Assembly (NCBI RefSeq): GCF_024346355.1 | Contig: NZ_JAGQCU010000018.1 | Location: 1-60,694 of the forward strand | Length of the DNA stretch: 60,694 nucleotides | Reading direction: 5' to 3' | Source: Cyanobium sp. ATX 6A2 | Lineage (GTDB): Bacteria > Cyanobacteriota > Cyanobacteriia > PCC-6307 > Cyanobiaceae | Part shown: piece after piece, positions 21,583 to 30,383 of the stretch | Layout of the letters: the number at the start of each line of letters is the position of its first letter | Numbering within the stretch: the first letter of the stretch is position 1 | Made by a program: the position numbers and the translations under genes | The notes under the pieces: generated by a model | The model's database searches: none | What the model saw: the letters and a program-made list of their open reading frames with translations, nothing else | Told to the model about the DNA's origin: nothing

Positions 21583-23120
21583 CAGCCCTCCGCCTGGGGC
21601 GAGGCTAGGGAAGGCGGCGACGGCGGCAGGCGGCCAGCCGCCTCCGGAGCGGCCGTGAAGGTGTCGAGCACCAGCGCCAGCTGGGCCTCCTGACGCTTCA
21701 CCGCGGCCACGGGCGCCGCCGACGGCAGGCTCCACAGGGGGCTCTGGCGGGCCAGGGCCTCGGCCAGCTGCCAGGGGTGCAGAAAGCTGCGGCCCTGCAG
21801 GGCCGCCACCGCCACGCGGTAAGCCGGTGACAGGGGTGTGTCCTCCAGGGCCCGCAGGCCCTCGGCGTGGATCGACACCGGACGGATCTCGGCGATCCGC
21901 AGCACCAGCGCCTCCTCGGCCGGGTCCAGGCGCACCTGGCGGCGCAGCCAGCCCCGGAAGCGCACCGCCCCCTGCACCGGCTCCCGGTCCATGGCCAGGG
22001 CCTCGGTGGGGATGCCGACCTGGGCCAGCCGCACCAGGGCCGGCGGTGAGAGCTGGTAGGCCACCGGCCGATACACCTGCTGGCCGAACACGTTCTGCAC
22101 CACGAACAGCAGCACGAACGACACCAGCGCGGCGATCACCGGCGTGGTGAGCCAGCCGGAGGCGATCCGCCCCAGCACATCCCAGCGGATCTGGCGCACG
22201 CCGCGGGCACCCTGCAGCAGGCCGATGCCCAGCACCGCGCCGATCACCGCCTGGGAACTGGACACGGGAATCAGGGGGATCGGCGGCAGCCCCAGGGCCA
22301 CCACGAACGCCGACAGCTGCCGCGAGGAGAACACGAACAGCACCAGGGCATTGGCCACCACCACCACCAGCGCCGCCAGCGGTGAGAGGGTCATCAGGCT
22401 GCCGCCCACGGTGGTCATCACGCGCCGGGAGTAGGTGAACACGCCCACGGCGATGGCGATGGCGCCAAGCAGGAACAGCTGCTCCTCGCCGCTCAGCCGC
22501 ACCAGGCCGGCGATGCTCAGCTCCTGGAAGGGGGAGGCGGGCACGAACACCCCCATCACGTTGCCGATGTTGTTGGCACCGAGGCTGTAGGAGCCGAACA
22601 CCCCGGCCAGGATCAGGCCCACCCGCAGGTTGGCGTCGAGCCGCAGCAGGTGGGGGCGGGTGCGGCGGATGCCGGCCACCACCAACCGGTAGAGCCCGGC
22701 CGCGAACAGGGCCGCCAGCAGGGGGGACAGCACCCAGGTGGCGACGATGCGGGAGAGCTGGCTGAGGTCGGTGATCGAGCCGCTGAACCAGTTCCAGCCC
22801 ACGATCGCCCCCACCACCGCCTGGGTGGTGGAGGCCGGCAGGCCGGCGCGGGTCATCCAGGTCATGGTTGCGGCGGCGGCCAGGGCGGTGGTGAACGAGC
22901 CGGCCAGGGCGTTCACGGCCCCCAGCTCACCGAGGCCGCCGGAGGCGCCGGCACCGGCGGTCACCGCGCCGATGATCACGAACACGCTGCAGAGAACGGC
23001 GGCGGTGGAGAAGCGCAGCATGCGGCTGCCCACCGCCGAGCCGAACACGTTGGAGGCGTCGTTGGCGCCCAGCGTCCAGCCCAGGAACAGCCCGCTGGAG
23101 AGAAACAGCAGGCTGCCCAC
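21582..23120 (-). CDS. PiT family inorganic phosphate transporter
   Basis: A 512-residue carrier with two copies of the PiT signature: FLGWTLGANDASNVFGSAVG in the first half and LILAGVFGSYSLGANNIGNV in the second, with LPASTTQAVVGAIVGWNW and VSSSQAVIGAVLGIGLL as the paired helix motifs. About ten membrane segments run to residue about 370, then a soluble tail of about 130 residues. PiT carriers move phosphate (or metal-phosphate) with H+ or Na+. It starts 2 bases after DUF47, the usual accessory partner, and is translationally coupled to oxoprolinase. Whether phosphate is the true substrate here is inference. Confidence 0.9.
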
Positions 23121-23122
23121 CG

Positions 23123-23782
23123 TCAGAGCACCCGCTTGATCGCCAGGATCGAGAGCTCGTCGCTGATCTCCTCGGCCCGGTCGGCCAGGCCATCGATCAC
23201 CTCCAGGGCGTCGCGGGCCAGCAGTTTGCGTTCCAGCGGCCGATCGGAGGCGAACAGGGCCTTCATCAGCCGCAGGGTGATGGCATCGGCCTCCGACTCG
23301 TAGACACGGATGTGGTTGATGTGATCGCGCACGGCTTCCGGATTGCGGAAGAAGGCCCGCGCCCCCCGCACCGCCTCCTGCAGGCTCTGGGCCACCACCG
23401 CCACCAGTTCCTTCACCTCGGCAATCGCTTCAGCCCCCTCGATCGCCCCGGTGTAGCCGATCAGCAGTTCCTGGAACACGTTCTTGGTGGCGTCCAGGAG
23501 GGCATAGAGATGGGTGAGCAGGCGCAGCACATCGCCGCGGAAGTCGGGGATCAGCATCTCCGTGTAGAGCGTGTTCACCACGGCCCGGCGCAGCTCGTTG
23601 GCGCGCTCCTTGAGCTGCATCAACTGCTCGAGCTTGCGCTCGGTTTCCTCCACCACCCCGCGCTCCAGCAGCAGCTCGATGCCGCGCTGGAAATAGATGG
23701 CACCCTCCGACACCTTGTCGAGGAACTCATCGATCTGAGCCTCGAGAAAGCGGGTTTTAGCGAACAGCGCCGGGGTACTCAA
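23123..23782 (-). CDS. DUF47 (PhoU-like) transporter accessory protein
   Basis: A 219-residue all-helical protein of the TIGR00153/DUF47 family, related to PhoU. FQRGIELLLERGVVEETERK, INHIRVYESEADAITLRLM (E-x3-D metal-binding-like motif) and LADRAEEISDELSILAIKRV are typical. It lies directly before the PiT gene, the standard pairing, and overlaps yajQ by 4 bases. It probably gates or modulates the transporter in response to phosphate. Confidence 0.88.
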   Translation of the reverse strand: MSTPALFAKTRFLEAQIDEFLDKVSEGAIYFQRGIELLLERGVVEETERKLEQLMQLKERANELRRAVVNTLYTEMLIPDFRGDVLRLLTHLYALLDATKNVFQELLIGYTGAIEGAEAIAEVKELVAVVAQSLQEAVRGARAFFRNPEAVRDHINHIRVYESEADAITLRLMKALFASDRPLERKLLARDALEVIDGLADRAEEISDELSILAIKRVL

Positions 23783-24276
23783 CGGTAGTTCTGGAACTGC
23801 AGCGCCACCTCCAGCTCCTCCTCCTGCCCCTTGAGCAGCTGGATCACCTGCTGCAGGTCGTCCTTGTTCTTGCTGGTCACCCGCAGGCTGTCGCCCTGGA
23901 TCGCCACCGTCACCTTCTTGATGGCGTCGCGCACCTGTTTGCTGAGGGCTTTGGCCAGCTCCTGGCTGAGGCCCTTGCGCAGCTTCACCTCCTGCTTCAC
24001 CCGGTTGCCGCCCACGGCCTCGGGATCCTGGAAGTCGAAGATCTTCAGCGACAGGTTGCGCTTGGTGGCCTTCTGGCGCAGCACATCGCCCACCGCCTGC
24101 AGGGTCATGTCGCTGGCGGTGGTGATCGTGAGGCTGGCCTCCTCCAGCTCGAGGGTGGTGGCGGAGTCCTTGAGGTCGTAGCGCTGCACCAGCTCGCGGC
24201 GCACCTGATCCACGGCGTTCACCAGCTCCTGGCGGTCGAAATCCGACACGACGTCGAAGGAGAAGGACTCAGCCAT
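23779..24276 (-). CDS. yajQ: YajQ family nucleotide-binding protein
   Basis: A 165-residue DUF520 protein: MAESFSFDVVSDFDRQELVN, YDLKDSATTLELEE and VRDAIKKVTVAIQGDSLRVT match the family, and SKNKDDLQQVIQLLKGQE closes it. YajQ proteins bind nucleotides, in some bacteria cyclic di-GMP. It is the first gene of the minus-strand run, with a 62-base divergent gap to the MAPEG gene; its 4-base overlap with DUF47 suggests it shares that promoter. Confidence 0.92.
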   Translation of the reverse strand: MAESFSFDVVSDFDRQELVNAVDQVRRELVQRYDLKDSATTLELEEASLTITTASDMTLQAVGDVLRQKATKRNLSLKIFDFQDPEAVGGNRVKQEVKLRKGLSQELAKALSKQVRDAIKKVTVAIQGDSLRVTSKNKDDLQQVIQLLKGQEEELEVALQFQNYR

Positions 24277-24338
24277 GGGACGGATCCGCGCTGGGGGGTG
24301 TGGGCCACCCTAGAAAAAGGCCGCTTCCGGCCCCCACC

Positions 24339-24812
24339 ATGCTGCTCGCCACCGCCTCCCACACCTCAGCCTCTGCTCACTTCGCCTGGTCGCTGCTGCT
24401 GAGCTCGGCGGTGGTGGTGTTCAGCACCGTGCCCCTGGGGGCGGCTCGCTCCCAGGCCGATTTCCAGATGGCCGACCTGGCGGCCCCCAGGGCGATGTTC
24501 GAGCGGCTGCCGGCCTGGGGCAAGCGGGCGGCCTGGGCCCACCAGAACTGCTTCGAGGCCTTCAGCCTGCACGCGCCGGCGGCCCTGCTCTGCCTGCTGG
24601 CCGGGGTGGGCGGCGCGGGAGAGGGGGCCCCGCTGGCGGTGACGGTGGCGGTGGTGGCCGCCTGGCTGCACCCGGTCCTGCGCCTGGCCTACATCGGCGC
24701 CTACCTGGGCAACGTGCCGCCGCTGCGGGGCCTGTGCTGGGCCGGTGGCCTCACCTGCAGCGGCCTGCTCTACGTGGAGGGGCTGAAGGCGGTGCTGGCT
24801 GCCCAGGGCTGA
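24339..24812 (+). CDS. MAPEG family membrane protein
   Basis: A 157-residue protein with four membrane segments (FAWSLLLSSAVVVFSTVPLG; HAPAALLCLLAGV; VTVAVVAAWLHPVLRLAYIG; GLCWAGGLTCSGLLYVEGL). AWAHQNCFEAFSLHAPAAL is the MAPEG motif (E-x2-x-F with a preceding QN), the region that binds glutathione in eicosanoid/glutathione enzymes. The substrate is unknown. The start at 24339 (MLLATASHTS) is preferred; the longer frame begins in the yajQ promoter. Its nearness to gamma-glutamyl enzymes may be chance. Confidence 0.8.
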   Translation: MLLATASHTSASAHFAWSLLLSSAVVVFSTVPLGAARSQADFQMADLAAPRAMFERLPAWGKRAAWAHQNCFEAFSLHAPAALLCLLAGVGGAGEGAPLAVTVAVVAAWLHPVLRLAYIGAYLGNVPPLRGLCWAGGLTCSGLLYVEGLKAVLAAQG

Positions 24813-24824
24813 TTCAGGCGCCGA

Positions 24825-25337
24825 TCAGTCGAAATACATCAGGCTCACCACCTTGCCCATCTCCTCGGCCAGCCGCACGCTCGCCAGCAGCGTTTCGCTG
24901 TCGTGGAAGGCGTAGCAGATCAGCTGGTCGCAGCGACTGATGATCTCCTGGTTGCAGAGGCTGCTGGCCATGGGCAGGGGCAGATCATCGTGCTCGGGCT
25001 TCTCCACCAGGTGCAGCACCCGCTCCAGCTGCTCGCGGGATTCACCGGGCTGACGATCGAGGCTCTGGGGCAGCAGCACCGTGAGCTTGCCGGGGTCGAT
25101 CTCCAGCACGCTGCGGATCACGGCGGCGTTCACCCCCTGGGAGCCGGAGGTGATCAGGCTGTGGCCCTCCTGGGCGAGGGAGCGGGCCACCAGTTCCACC
25201 AGATGGATCGACACCACCGGCACATGGCGGCTGCCGAGGATGGCGATGCGGCGTTTGCTGCGGTCCTGGAGCATCGCCAGCTCCTGGGCCAGCGTATCGA
25301 TGCGATCCAAGGCGGCAATATCCAGAGACCGGGTCAC
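24825..25337 (-). CDS. DprA-like Rossmann-fold protein (single domain)
   Basis: A 170-residue protein resembling the DprA/Smf core: RRIAILGSRHVPVVSIHLVE, then GHSLITSGSQGVNAAVIRSV (the S-G-x-x-G-x-N/D loop) and LTVLLPQSLDRQP. Full DprA is about 360 residues and loads RecA on incoming DNA; this short form lacks SAM and winged-helix domains and is a cyanobacterial type annotated as a DNA recombination-mediator-like protein. Its function is unproven. It ends 12 bases from the convergent MAPEG stop. Confidence 0.7.
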   Translation of the reverse strand: MTRSLDIAALDRIDTLAQELAMLQDRSKRRIAILGSRHVPVVSIHLVELVARSLAQEGHSLITSGSQGVNAAVIRSVLEIDPGKLTVLLPQSLDRQPGESREQLERVLHLVEKPEHDDLPLPMASSLCNQEIISRCDQLICYAFHDSETLLASVRLAEEMGKVVSLMYFD

Positions 25338-25384
25338 ACCAAAGCCCAGGCGGCACCCAGAAACTAGCAGTGGTCTCGGGGGAT

Positions 25385-26482
25385 TCAGGCCACCGGCTGG
25401 GGCAGCGCCAGGCGTTGAAACAAGGAGGCGAAGTTGCAGTGCTCCTCCACGAGCCGCACCGCGTAGGTGGCCTTGACGGCCTCATGCAGGCGCACATGGC
25501 CGAAGGCCTGCTCGATCACCTCCACCGTGGTGAGGGTGTCGTGCTCCACCTTCAGCAGGGGCACATCCAGTTCCTCAGCGCGGGTGACGAGCTGGGGCAG
25601 GGGGTCACCCACACCGGTGAGGATCAGGCACTGGGTGGAGGCCTCCAGGGCCGCCAGCTGGATGTCGGTGCGGTCGGCTCCGGTGACCACGGCCATGTTG
25701 CGGCGGCGGCGGAAGAACTCCATGGCGGAGTTCACGTTCATGGCGCCGATCGAGAGGGTTTCCACCAGCAGATCGAGCCGGTCGTGGCTGCAGAGCACCT
25801 CGGCCTGCAGGCGACGCACGAGCTCCTCCACGGTGACGCTGCGCAGCAGGGGGCTGCGGGGCATCACGCCCAGCACCGGGATGCCGAGGCGCTCGAGGGC
25901 GGGCACGATCTCCTGGCGCAGGTCCGCGAGCCGATCGGGGTCAACGCCGTTGAGCACCACCCCCGCCAGCCGTTCACCGAGGGCGGCCCGGGCTGCCAGC
26001 AGCGCATCCACACTGCGCACATCCGTCCACAACTCCACCAGCAGCACGGGGGCATCGAGACCGTGGGCCAGCTGGGGGAGGCTGAGGCCATAGAGCAGAC
26101 CCTCCACCAGGCTGCCGGGCGCCTCCAGCAGGTTGAGCCCGGGCCCGCCCGCAGCCAACAGGGCCTGCAGGCGGTCATAGCCATCGCCAGGTTGCAGCTC
26201 ACCGGCCAGCAGGCGGCGGTGCACCTCAGCCAGCTCGAGGCTGTAGAGCGAGGGCAGCAGCTGGTCGTCGCTCAGGCGCAGGGTGGCGCCCACGAAGCGC
26301 ACGTCGGCGTCCAGCAGGGGGCCATCGCCAGTGGCTGGTTCGCCGTTCTCGGGGGCGGAGGCCAGCGGTTTGCCGAAGCGCACCGCCACACCGGCGCGCA
26401 GCAACTGGCGGGCCAGGCCGAGCACCACGGCCGATTTGCCACTGAACGGCTGACAGGAGCCGATCAACAACGTGGGGGCCAT
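25385..26482 (-). CDS. BioD-like/DRTGG protein (phosphotransacetylase-family N-terminus)
   Basis: A 365-residue protein with an N-terminal P-loop of the BioD/CobB type, LLIGSCQPFSGKSAVVLGLA (residues 4-23), and a middle DRTGG-type domain (ALERLGIPVLGVMPRSPLL; GAMNVNSAMEFFRRRRNMAV; VVTGADRTDIQLAALEA). The same pairing occurs at the N-terminus of long Pta proteins, but the catalytic acetyltransferase domain is absent. It is widespread in cyanobacteria; function unknown, possibly nucleotide-sensing. The ATG at 26482 is chosen because the P-loop begins right after it. Confidence 0.75.
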   Translation of the reverse strand: MAPTLLIGSCQPFSGKSAVVLGLARQLLRAGVAVRFGKPLASAPENGEPATGDGPLLDADVRFVGATLRLSDDQLLPSLYSLELAEVHRRLLAGELQPGDGYDRLQALLAAGGPGLNLLEAPGSLVEGLLYGLSLPQLAHGLDAPVLLVELWTDVRSVDALLAARAALGERLAGVVLNGVDPDRLADLRQEIVPALERLGIPVLGVMPRSPLLRSVTVEELVRRLQAEVLCSHDRLDLLVETLSIGAMNVNSAMEFFRRRRNMAVVTGADRTDIQLAALEASTQCLILTGVGDPLPQLVTRAEELDVPLLKVEHDTLTTVEVIEQAFGHVRLHEAVKATYAVRLVEEHCNFASLFQRLALPQPVA

Positions 26483-26507
26483 CAGTGTTCTCGCCGGAGA
26501 CCGCAGG

Positions 26508-26987
26508 CTAGGCAACCGCTGTCGCTCCATCCAGGGGCGAGGCACCGCTGGCTGAACGGGGCCGTTCGCCGAGCAGCAACCAGCGCCAGAAGCTCACCGG
26601 CAACTGGTGCTCATGGCGCTGCATCAGCCACAGCACCAGCTGATAGGCCGGCAGGGTGAACTCGTAGCGCACCGCCGGCAGATCGGGGAACTGCAGCTCG
26701 CAGCGCAGGGTTTCCAGGGGTGCCGGCTCGCCGTGCCAGCGCAGGCTGAACGCGCGCACGCCATCCCCCTCCAGACGCCGCTCACCGTTCCATTCCCCCA
26801 TCAGCAGCTGCCCCACGGCCCCTTCCAGCAGCAGCTGCTGGGTCACCCCCCCGCAGTAGGGGGCGAACAGGGGCACCAGCGGCTCGAGGATCGAGGCTGG
26901 ATCAATCCCGGCTGAATCAAAGAGTGCCACGCCGTTGGCTGGGGGCTTGAAGCCGTCGCCGGGCGGTGGTGGTGGTGGAAAGATCAT
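26508..26987 (-). CDS. Conserved-looking hypothetical protein
   Basis: A 159-residue protein I do not recognise. It starts MIFPPPPPPGDGFKPPANG, an unusual Pro run, then a globular region with GVTQQLLLEGAVGQLLMGEW and LPAVRYEFTLPAYQLVLWLM. No signal or membrane helix is certain. It lies 25 bases before the DRTGG gene on the same strand, so they may be co-transcribed. Confidence 0.65.
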   Translation of the reverse strand: MIFPPPPPPGDGFKPPANGVALFDSAGIDPASILEPLVPLFAPYCGGVTQQLLLEGAVGQLLMGEWNGERRLEGDGVRAFSLRWHGEPAPLETLRCELQFPDLPAVRYEFTLPAYQLVLWLMQRHEHQLPVSFWRWLLLGERPRSASGASPLDGATAVA

Positions 26988-27125
26988 GGGGGATGGGACA
27001 GACAGCGCGTTGCGGATGCGGGGTTGCCACTGATCTAGGCACAACCCAGTCCCTTGGACTTCATGATGGGCCCCCCAGGCAGCTCTGTTGCCCACTTGTC
27101 GCCAGACGTCAACCTCCACCCGGCG

Positions 27126-27887
27126 ATGCCCTCACCCCCCTGCGTGGCGATCACCGGCGCCAGCGGCAGCCTCGGCCAGGCGCTGCTGCGCCAGTGGCAC
27201 CGGCGCGGCGCCCGGCTGATCGCCCTCAGCTGCGGGCCGCGCCAGCTGGAGCTGCGCGATGCGGCCGGCCAGCCGATCGCCCTGCGGGATGTGACCTGGT
27301 GCGTGGGCCAGGAACCCGACCTGCGGGAGCTGCTGCAGGAGGTGGACGTGCTCGTGCTCAACCACGGCGTGAACGTGTATGGCGAGCGCAGCGCCGCCGC
27401 CACCGAGCGCTCCCTGGAGGTGAATGCCCTCAGCAGCTGGCGGCTGCTGGAGCAGTTCGCCGCCGTGGTGTCCGAGCGCAGGGCCCGGGAGGGTGAGCAG
27501 AGCGCCCGCCCCCGGGCCGAGGTGTGGCTGAACACCTCGGAGGCCGAGATCCAGCCCGCCCTCAGTCCGCTCTATGAGATCAGCAAGCGGCTGCTGGGCC
27601 AGCTGGTGAGCCTGCGGGCCCTCGACCTGGCCCACGACCCGGCCGGCCCCCGGCTGCGCATCCGGCGCCTGGTGCTGGGACCGTTCCGCTCGTCCCTCAA
27701 TCCCGTGGGCGTGATGGGCGCTGACTTCGTGGCGGGGCAGATCCTGGCCCAGGCGCGGCTGGGCCTGAACCTGATCATCGTGACCCCCAACCCCCTCACC
27801 TACCTGCTGATGCCCCTGGCCACCCTGGGCCGCTGGGCTTACTTCGGGCTGCTCACCCGGGGTGCCGGAGCGGCCGCCAAGCCCTAG
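27126..27887 (+). CDS. Short-chain dehydrogenase/reductase-like protein
   Basis: A 253-residue Rossmann protein. [20 protein letters not shown] is the TGxxGxxG cofactor loop, [16 protein letters not shown] the NNAG-like strand (here NHG), and [18 protein letters not shown] the Y-x3-K catalytic pair. The C-terminus ([19 protein letters not shown]) is hydrophobic, suggesting membrane contact. Substrate unknown. Start at 27126 ([11 protein letters not shown]) places the loop at residue 9; the longer ORF has no homology-like text. It overlaps the convergent map gene by 4 bases. Confidence 0.8.
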   Translation: MPSPPCVAITGASGSLGQALLRQWHRRGARLIALSCGPRQLELRDAAGQPIALRDVTWCVGQEPDLRELLQEVDVLVLNHGVNVYGERSAAATERSLEVNALSSWRLLEQFAAVVSERRAREGEQSARPRAEVWLNTSEAEIQPALSPLYEISKRLLGQLVSLRALDLAHDPAGPRLRIRRLVLGPFRSSLNPVGVMGADFVAGQILAQARLGLNLIIVTPNPLTYLLMPLATLGRWAYFGLLTRGAGAAAKP

Positions 27888-28762
27888 AAATCGCGGTCGG
27901 TGAGGATCTCGCAGCCGTCGCTGGTCACGGCGATGGTGTGCTCCCACTGGGCCGAGAGGCTGCCATCCACCGTCACCACGGTCCAGCGGTCCTTGAGGGT
28001 GCGGCAGGCCTTGCTGCCGGCGTTGAGGATCGGCTCCACCGCCAGGGTCATGCCGGCCCGCAGGGTCATGTTCGGCAGGTCGCGGGTGCGGAAGTTGAAC
28101 ACCGAGGGCTCCTCGTGCAGGTTGCGGCCCACTCCGTGGCCCGTGTAGTCCTCCACCACCGCATAGCCGTGGGCCTCCACGTGATCCTGCACGGCGCCGG
28201 CGATGTCGAGCAGGGTGTTGCCGGCCTTGATGCGGGCCAGGCCCTGCATCAGCGACTCCTGGGCCACCCGCGCCAGACGCCGGGCGTCCTCAGAGCTCTC
28301 CTCACCCACGCAGAGGGTCACGCAGCTGTCGCCGTGGTAGCCGTCGAAGTAGGCGCCGGTGTCCACCTTGAGCAGGTCACCGGCCTTGATCACCCGCTTG
28401 CCGCTGGGGATGCCGTGCACCACCTCGTTGTTGATCGAGGCACAGATGCTGGCCGGGAAACCGTGGTAGCCCTTGAAGCTGGGGGTGGCACCCAGCTCAC
28501 GGATGCGACGCTCGGCGTGGGCGTCAAGGTCGCCGGTGGTCATGCCGGGAGCGGCCATCTCCATGGTTTCGCGCAGCACCGTGGCCACGATGCGGCTGGC
28601 CTGGCGCATGGTGGCGATCTCGCGGGCGCTCTTCACCTCCACGCCGCGGCGGGATTTCTGGATGCGCGGCCCCGCCGCCACCAGGGGGGAGGGGCTGGCC
28701 CCCTGGGTGCCGGCCGAGCGGGTGCCGGTGGTGCTGGCCAGCAGATCGGCGAAGAGATTCAT
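27884..28762 (-). CDS. map: Methionine aminopeptidase, type I
   Basis: A 292-residue metalloprotease that removes initiator Met. Metal ligands appear in order: [19 protein letters not shown] (two Asp), [12 protein letters not shown] (His), [10 protein letters not shown] (Glu) and [11 protein letters not shown] (Glu). [18 protein letters not shown] is the substrate His region. The N-terminus (about 40 residues, Ser/Pro/Gly-rich) is longer than in E. coli and has no target known. Start at 28762 ([10 protein letters not shown]) is chosen over 28813. Confidence 0.95.
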   Translation of the reverse strand: MNLFADLLASTTGTRSAGTQGASPSPLVAAGPRIQKSRRGVEVKSAREIATMRQASRIVATVLRETMEMAAPGMTTGDLDAHAERRIRELGATPSFKGYHGFPASICASINNEVVHGIPSGKRVIKAGDLLKVDTGAYFDGYHGDSCVTLCVGEESSEDARRLARVAQESLMQGLARIKAGNTLLDIAGAVQDHVEAHGYAVVEDYTGHGVGRNLHEEPSVFNFRTRDLPNMTLRAGMTLAVEPILNAGSKACRTLKDRWTVVTVDGSLSAQWEHTIAVTSDGCEILTDRDF

Positions 28763-28856
28763 GAAGGGGGGGAGGGCGGCAGCCCTGCGACCTGGGCACG
28801 GATTCAGGGTCAAGCTATCAACGGTGCACCTGCCACCGCCCGGTTCTCGCGCACCG

Positions 28857-29168
28857 ATGCCCCTCTTGCCCGCTCCGCTGGTTCAGCGCCTGCGCCGCCT
28901 GCACGCCGCCCTGGCGCCGCTGGTGCTGCTGCCGCTGCTGCTCACCGTGGGCACCGGGATGGGCTACCGGCTGCTGCGCGACTGGGGCGGCCTCGACCGC
29001 GACCAGGCCCACCTGCTGATGGTGCTGCACGAGGGGGAATGGCTCACGGGCTGGTTTGGAACCAGCGGCGAAACGCTCTACGTGCTGCTCAATGGCCTCG
29101 GCCTGCTGTGGATGCTGGTGAGCGGCGGGGCCATGGCCCTGCAGCGTCTGCGCCGAGGCGGGGGGTGA
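28857..29168 (+). CDS. PepSY-type small membrane protein
   Basis: A 103-residue protein with two hydrophobic segments ([20 protein letters not shown] and [19 protein letters not shown]) around a short outside loop [16 protein letters not shown]. The layout (HxGEW loop after helix 1) resembles PepSY-associated TM proteins of cyanobacteria. Role unknown. The ATG at 28857 is preferred; the longer frame overlaps map antisense. Confidence 0.7.
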   Translation: MPLLPAPLVQRLRRLHAALAPLVLLPLLLTVGTGMGYRLLRDWGGLDRDQAHLLMVLHEGEWLTGWFGTSGETLYVLLNGLGLLWMLVSGGAMALQRLRRGGG

Positions 29169-29216
29169 CACCCCGGCCGGTACACTCTTGGTTTGGCCAG
29201 GCGTTGCGGAGCTGAG

Positions 29217-29708
29217 ATGGCAGCTGAGGACACACAGACCGGTGAACTCGCCGGAGAGGTCTCAACCGGAGAGGTCTCAACCGGTGAGATCCAGGACGTG
29301 GCTGTGCAGGACAAGCCTGCTGGTGAAACGGCCAAGCCGCGCGTCGGCCGCCTGAGCGCCCAGGAGATGATCCGCGCCTTCGAGGCCGAGCAGCTCAAGA
29401 GCGAGCTGCCAGACATCTACGTGGGCGACACCGTGAAGGTGGGTGTGCGCATCCGTGAGGGCAGCAAGGAGCGCGTGCAGCCCTACGAGGGGGTGGTGAT
29501 CGCCAAGCGCCACGGCGGCCTCAACGCCACCATCACCGTGCGCCGCATCTTCCAGGGCGTGGGCGTGGAACGGATCTTCATGCTTCACAGCCCCCAGGTG
29601 GCCTCCGTGAAGGTGGAGCGGCGCGGTAAGGTTCGCCGAGCGAAGCTCTTCTACCTGCGGGATCGGGTGGGTAAAGCCACCCGGGTCAAGCAGCGCTTCG
29701 ATCGCTGA
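29217..29708 (+). CDS. rplS: 50S ribosomal protein L19
   Basis: A 163-residue L19 with a cyanobacterial N-terminal extension of about 45 residues containing a short repeat ([14 protein letters not shown], from the duplicated bases GAGGTCTCAACCG near 29257-29283). The core has [34 protein letters not shown] and [20 protein letters not shown] -10-like TACACT lies at 29181-29186. It stabilises the subunit interface. Start ATG at 29217. Confidence 0.95.
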   Translation: MAAEDTQTGELAGEVSTGEVSTGEIQDVAVQDKPAGETAKPRVGRLSAQEMIRAFEAEQLKSELPDIYVGDTVKVGVRIREGSKERVQPYEGVVIAKRHGGLNATITVRRIFQGVGVERIFMLHSPQVASVKVERRGKVRRAKLFYLRDRVGKATRVKQRFDR

Positions 29709-29775
29709 GCCAGCGTCCGCTGAGCCAGCTTCGCCGGCCTCCTGTCACCATGTTGATTCCGGGGACATCACCCCT

Positions 29776-29848
29776 GCGCCGTTAGTTCAGTTGGTAGAAC
29801 GCAGGTCTCCAAAACCTGATGTCGGGGGTTCAAGTCCTCCACGGCGCG
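29776..29848 (+). tRNA. tRNA-Trp (CCA)
   Basis: A full cloverleaf of 73 bases: acceptor GCGCCGT pairs with ACGGCGC, the anticodon loop is CTCCAAA with anticodon CCA, and the T arm has GGTTCAAGTCC. It sits 67 bases after rplS. No CCA tail is encoded. Confidence 0.95.
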
Positions 29849-29918
29849 CTCGATGTCCCCACCGCTCAACTCCGTTGGCGGTTTTCTGTTCTCGCCTCGC
29901 CGTTTCTCCCCGCTGACT

Positions 29919-30107
29919 ATGGAGTTGGATCTTCAACCCGGAGATGTGGTCAAGGTGCTCGAATCCGCAGCCCTGGGCTGGGTTCGTGCCCGTGTGATTC
30001 GGGTCAAATCCGGTGGACGCGTTGTTGTTCAGAGTGATCAAGGTCGGGAATTCACCGCCCGCGGAAATCAGGTGCGCCTGATCGAACCGGCCGGGTTCCG
30101 CCCCTGA
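29919..30107 (+). CDS. 62-aa hyper-conserved protein (Hcp) of picocyanobacteria
   Basis: Exactly 62 residues from MELDLQPGDVVKVLESAA to IEPAGFRP. Length, sequence style and position (between tRNA-Trp/rplS and tRNA-Asp/gltX) match the hyper-conserved protein described in Prochlorococcus and marine Synechococcus, which has been linked to ribosome/translation-associated material. The fold looks like a small beta-barrel (alternating strands VKVLES, VRARVIRV, RVVVQSD, QVRLIEP). The ATG at 29919 is chosen over the frame from 29853, which would add unrelated residues. Identity rests on memory, not on a search. Confidence 0.72.
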   Translation: MELDLQPGDVVKVLESAALGWVRARVIRVKSGGRVVVQSDQGREFTARGNQVRLIEPAGFRP

Positions 30108-30215
30108 TTCCAGCCCGCATTCTTCCCCCATTCCCCTCCGCAGCGTTCCTTGCGGTGTTGTTGACGGAGGGGGGGGCTGCAGCGGATACTTTTCTGATCG
30201 CACCAGCGATGTCAG

Positions 30216-30287
30216 CCGCCCTCCGGACGGCCTGGGCCAGCGTCCTTCGGGCGACTTGGGCCAACGCCCTCAGGGCGATCTGGGACT
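30216..30287. repeat. Three tandem 24-base degenerate units next to tRNA-Asp
   Basis: Units at 30216-30239, 30240-30263 and 30264-30287 align as (C/G)CG-CC(C/T)TC-GG-CG-CTGGGCCA. Each holds a small GC hairpin (CGCCCTCAGGGCG in unit 3). The third unit runs into the first six bases of tRNA-Asp, where TGGGACT replaces TGGGCCA. The units may affect 5' processing or termination after the Hcp gene. Confidence 0.6.
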
Positions 30288-30355
30288 GTAGTTCAACCGG
30301 TTAGAGCACCGCCCTGTCACGGCGGAAGTTGCGGGTTCGAATCCCGTCAGTCCCG
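30282..30355 (+). tRNA. tRNA-Asp (GTC)
   Basis: A 74-base cloverleaf: acceptor GGGACTG with CAGTCCC, anticodon stem CCGCC/GGCGG around CTGTCAC (anticodon GTC), T arm GGGTTCGAATCCC. It lies 28 bases before gltX. Confidence 0.95.
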
Positions 30356-30383
30356 TTTCCATTCCACCTCAGGAGAGCCGGCT

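Noticed and set aside
28473-28856. Upstream extension of the small PepSY-like gene
   Set aside because: It is antisense to map and not protein-like; the start at 28857 gives a clean two-helix protein.
29161-29192. Full sigma-70 promoter before rplS (GTGACA and TACACT)
   Set aside because: The spacer is only 10 bases, so only the -10-like box was mentioned.
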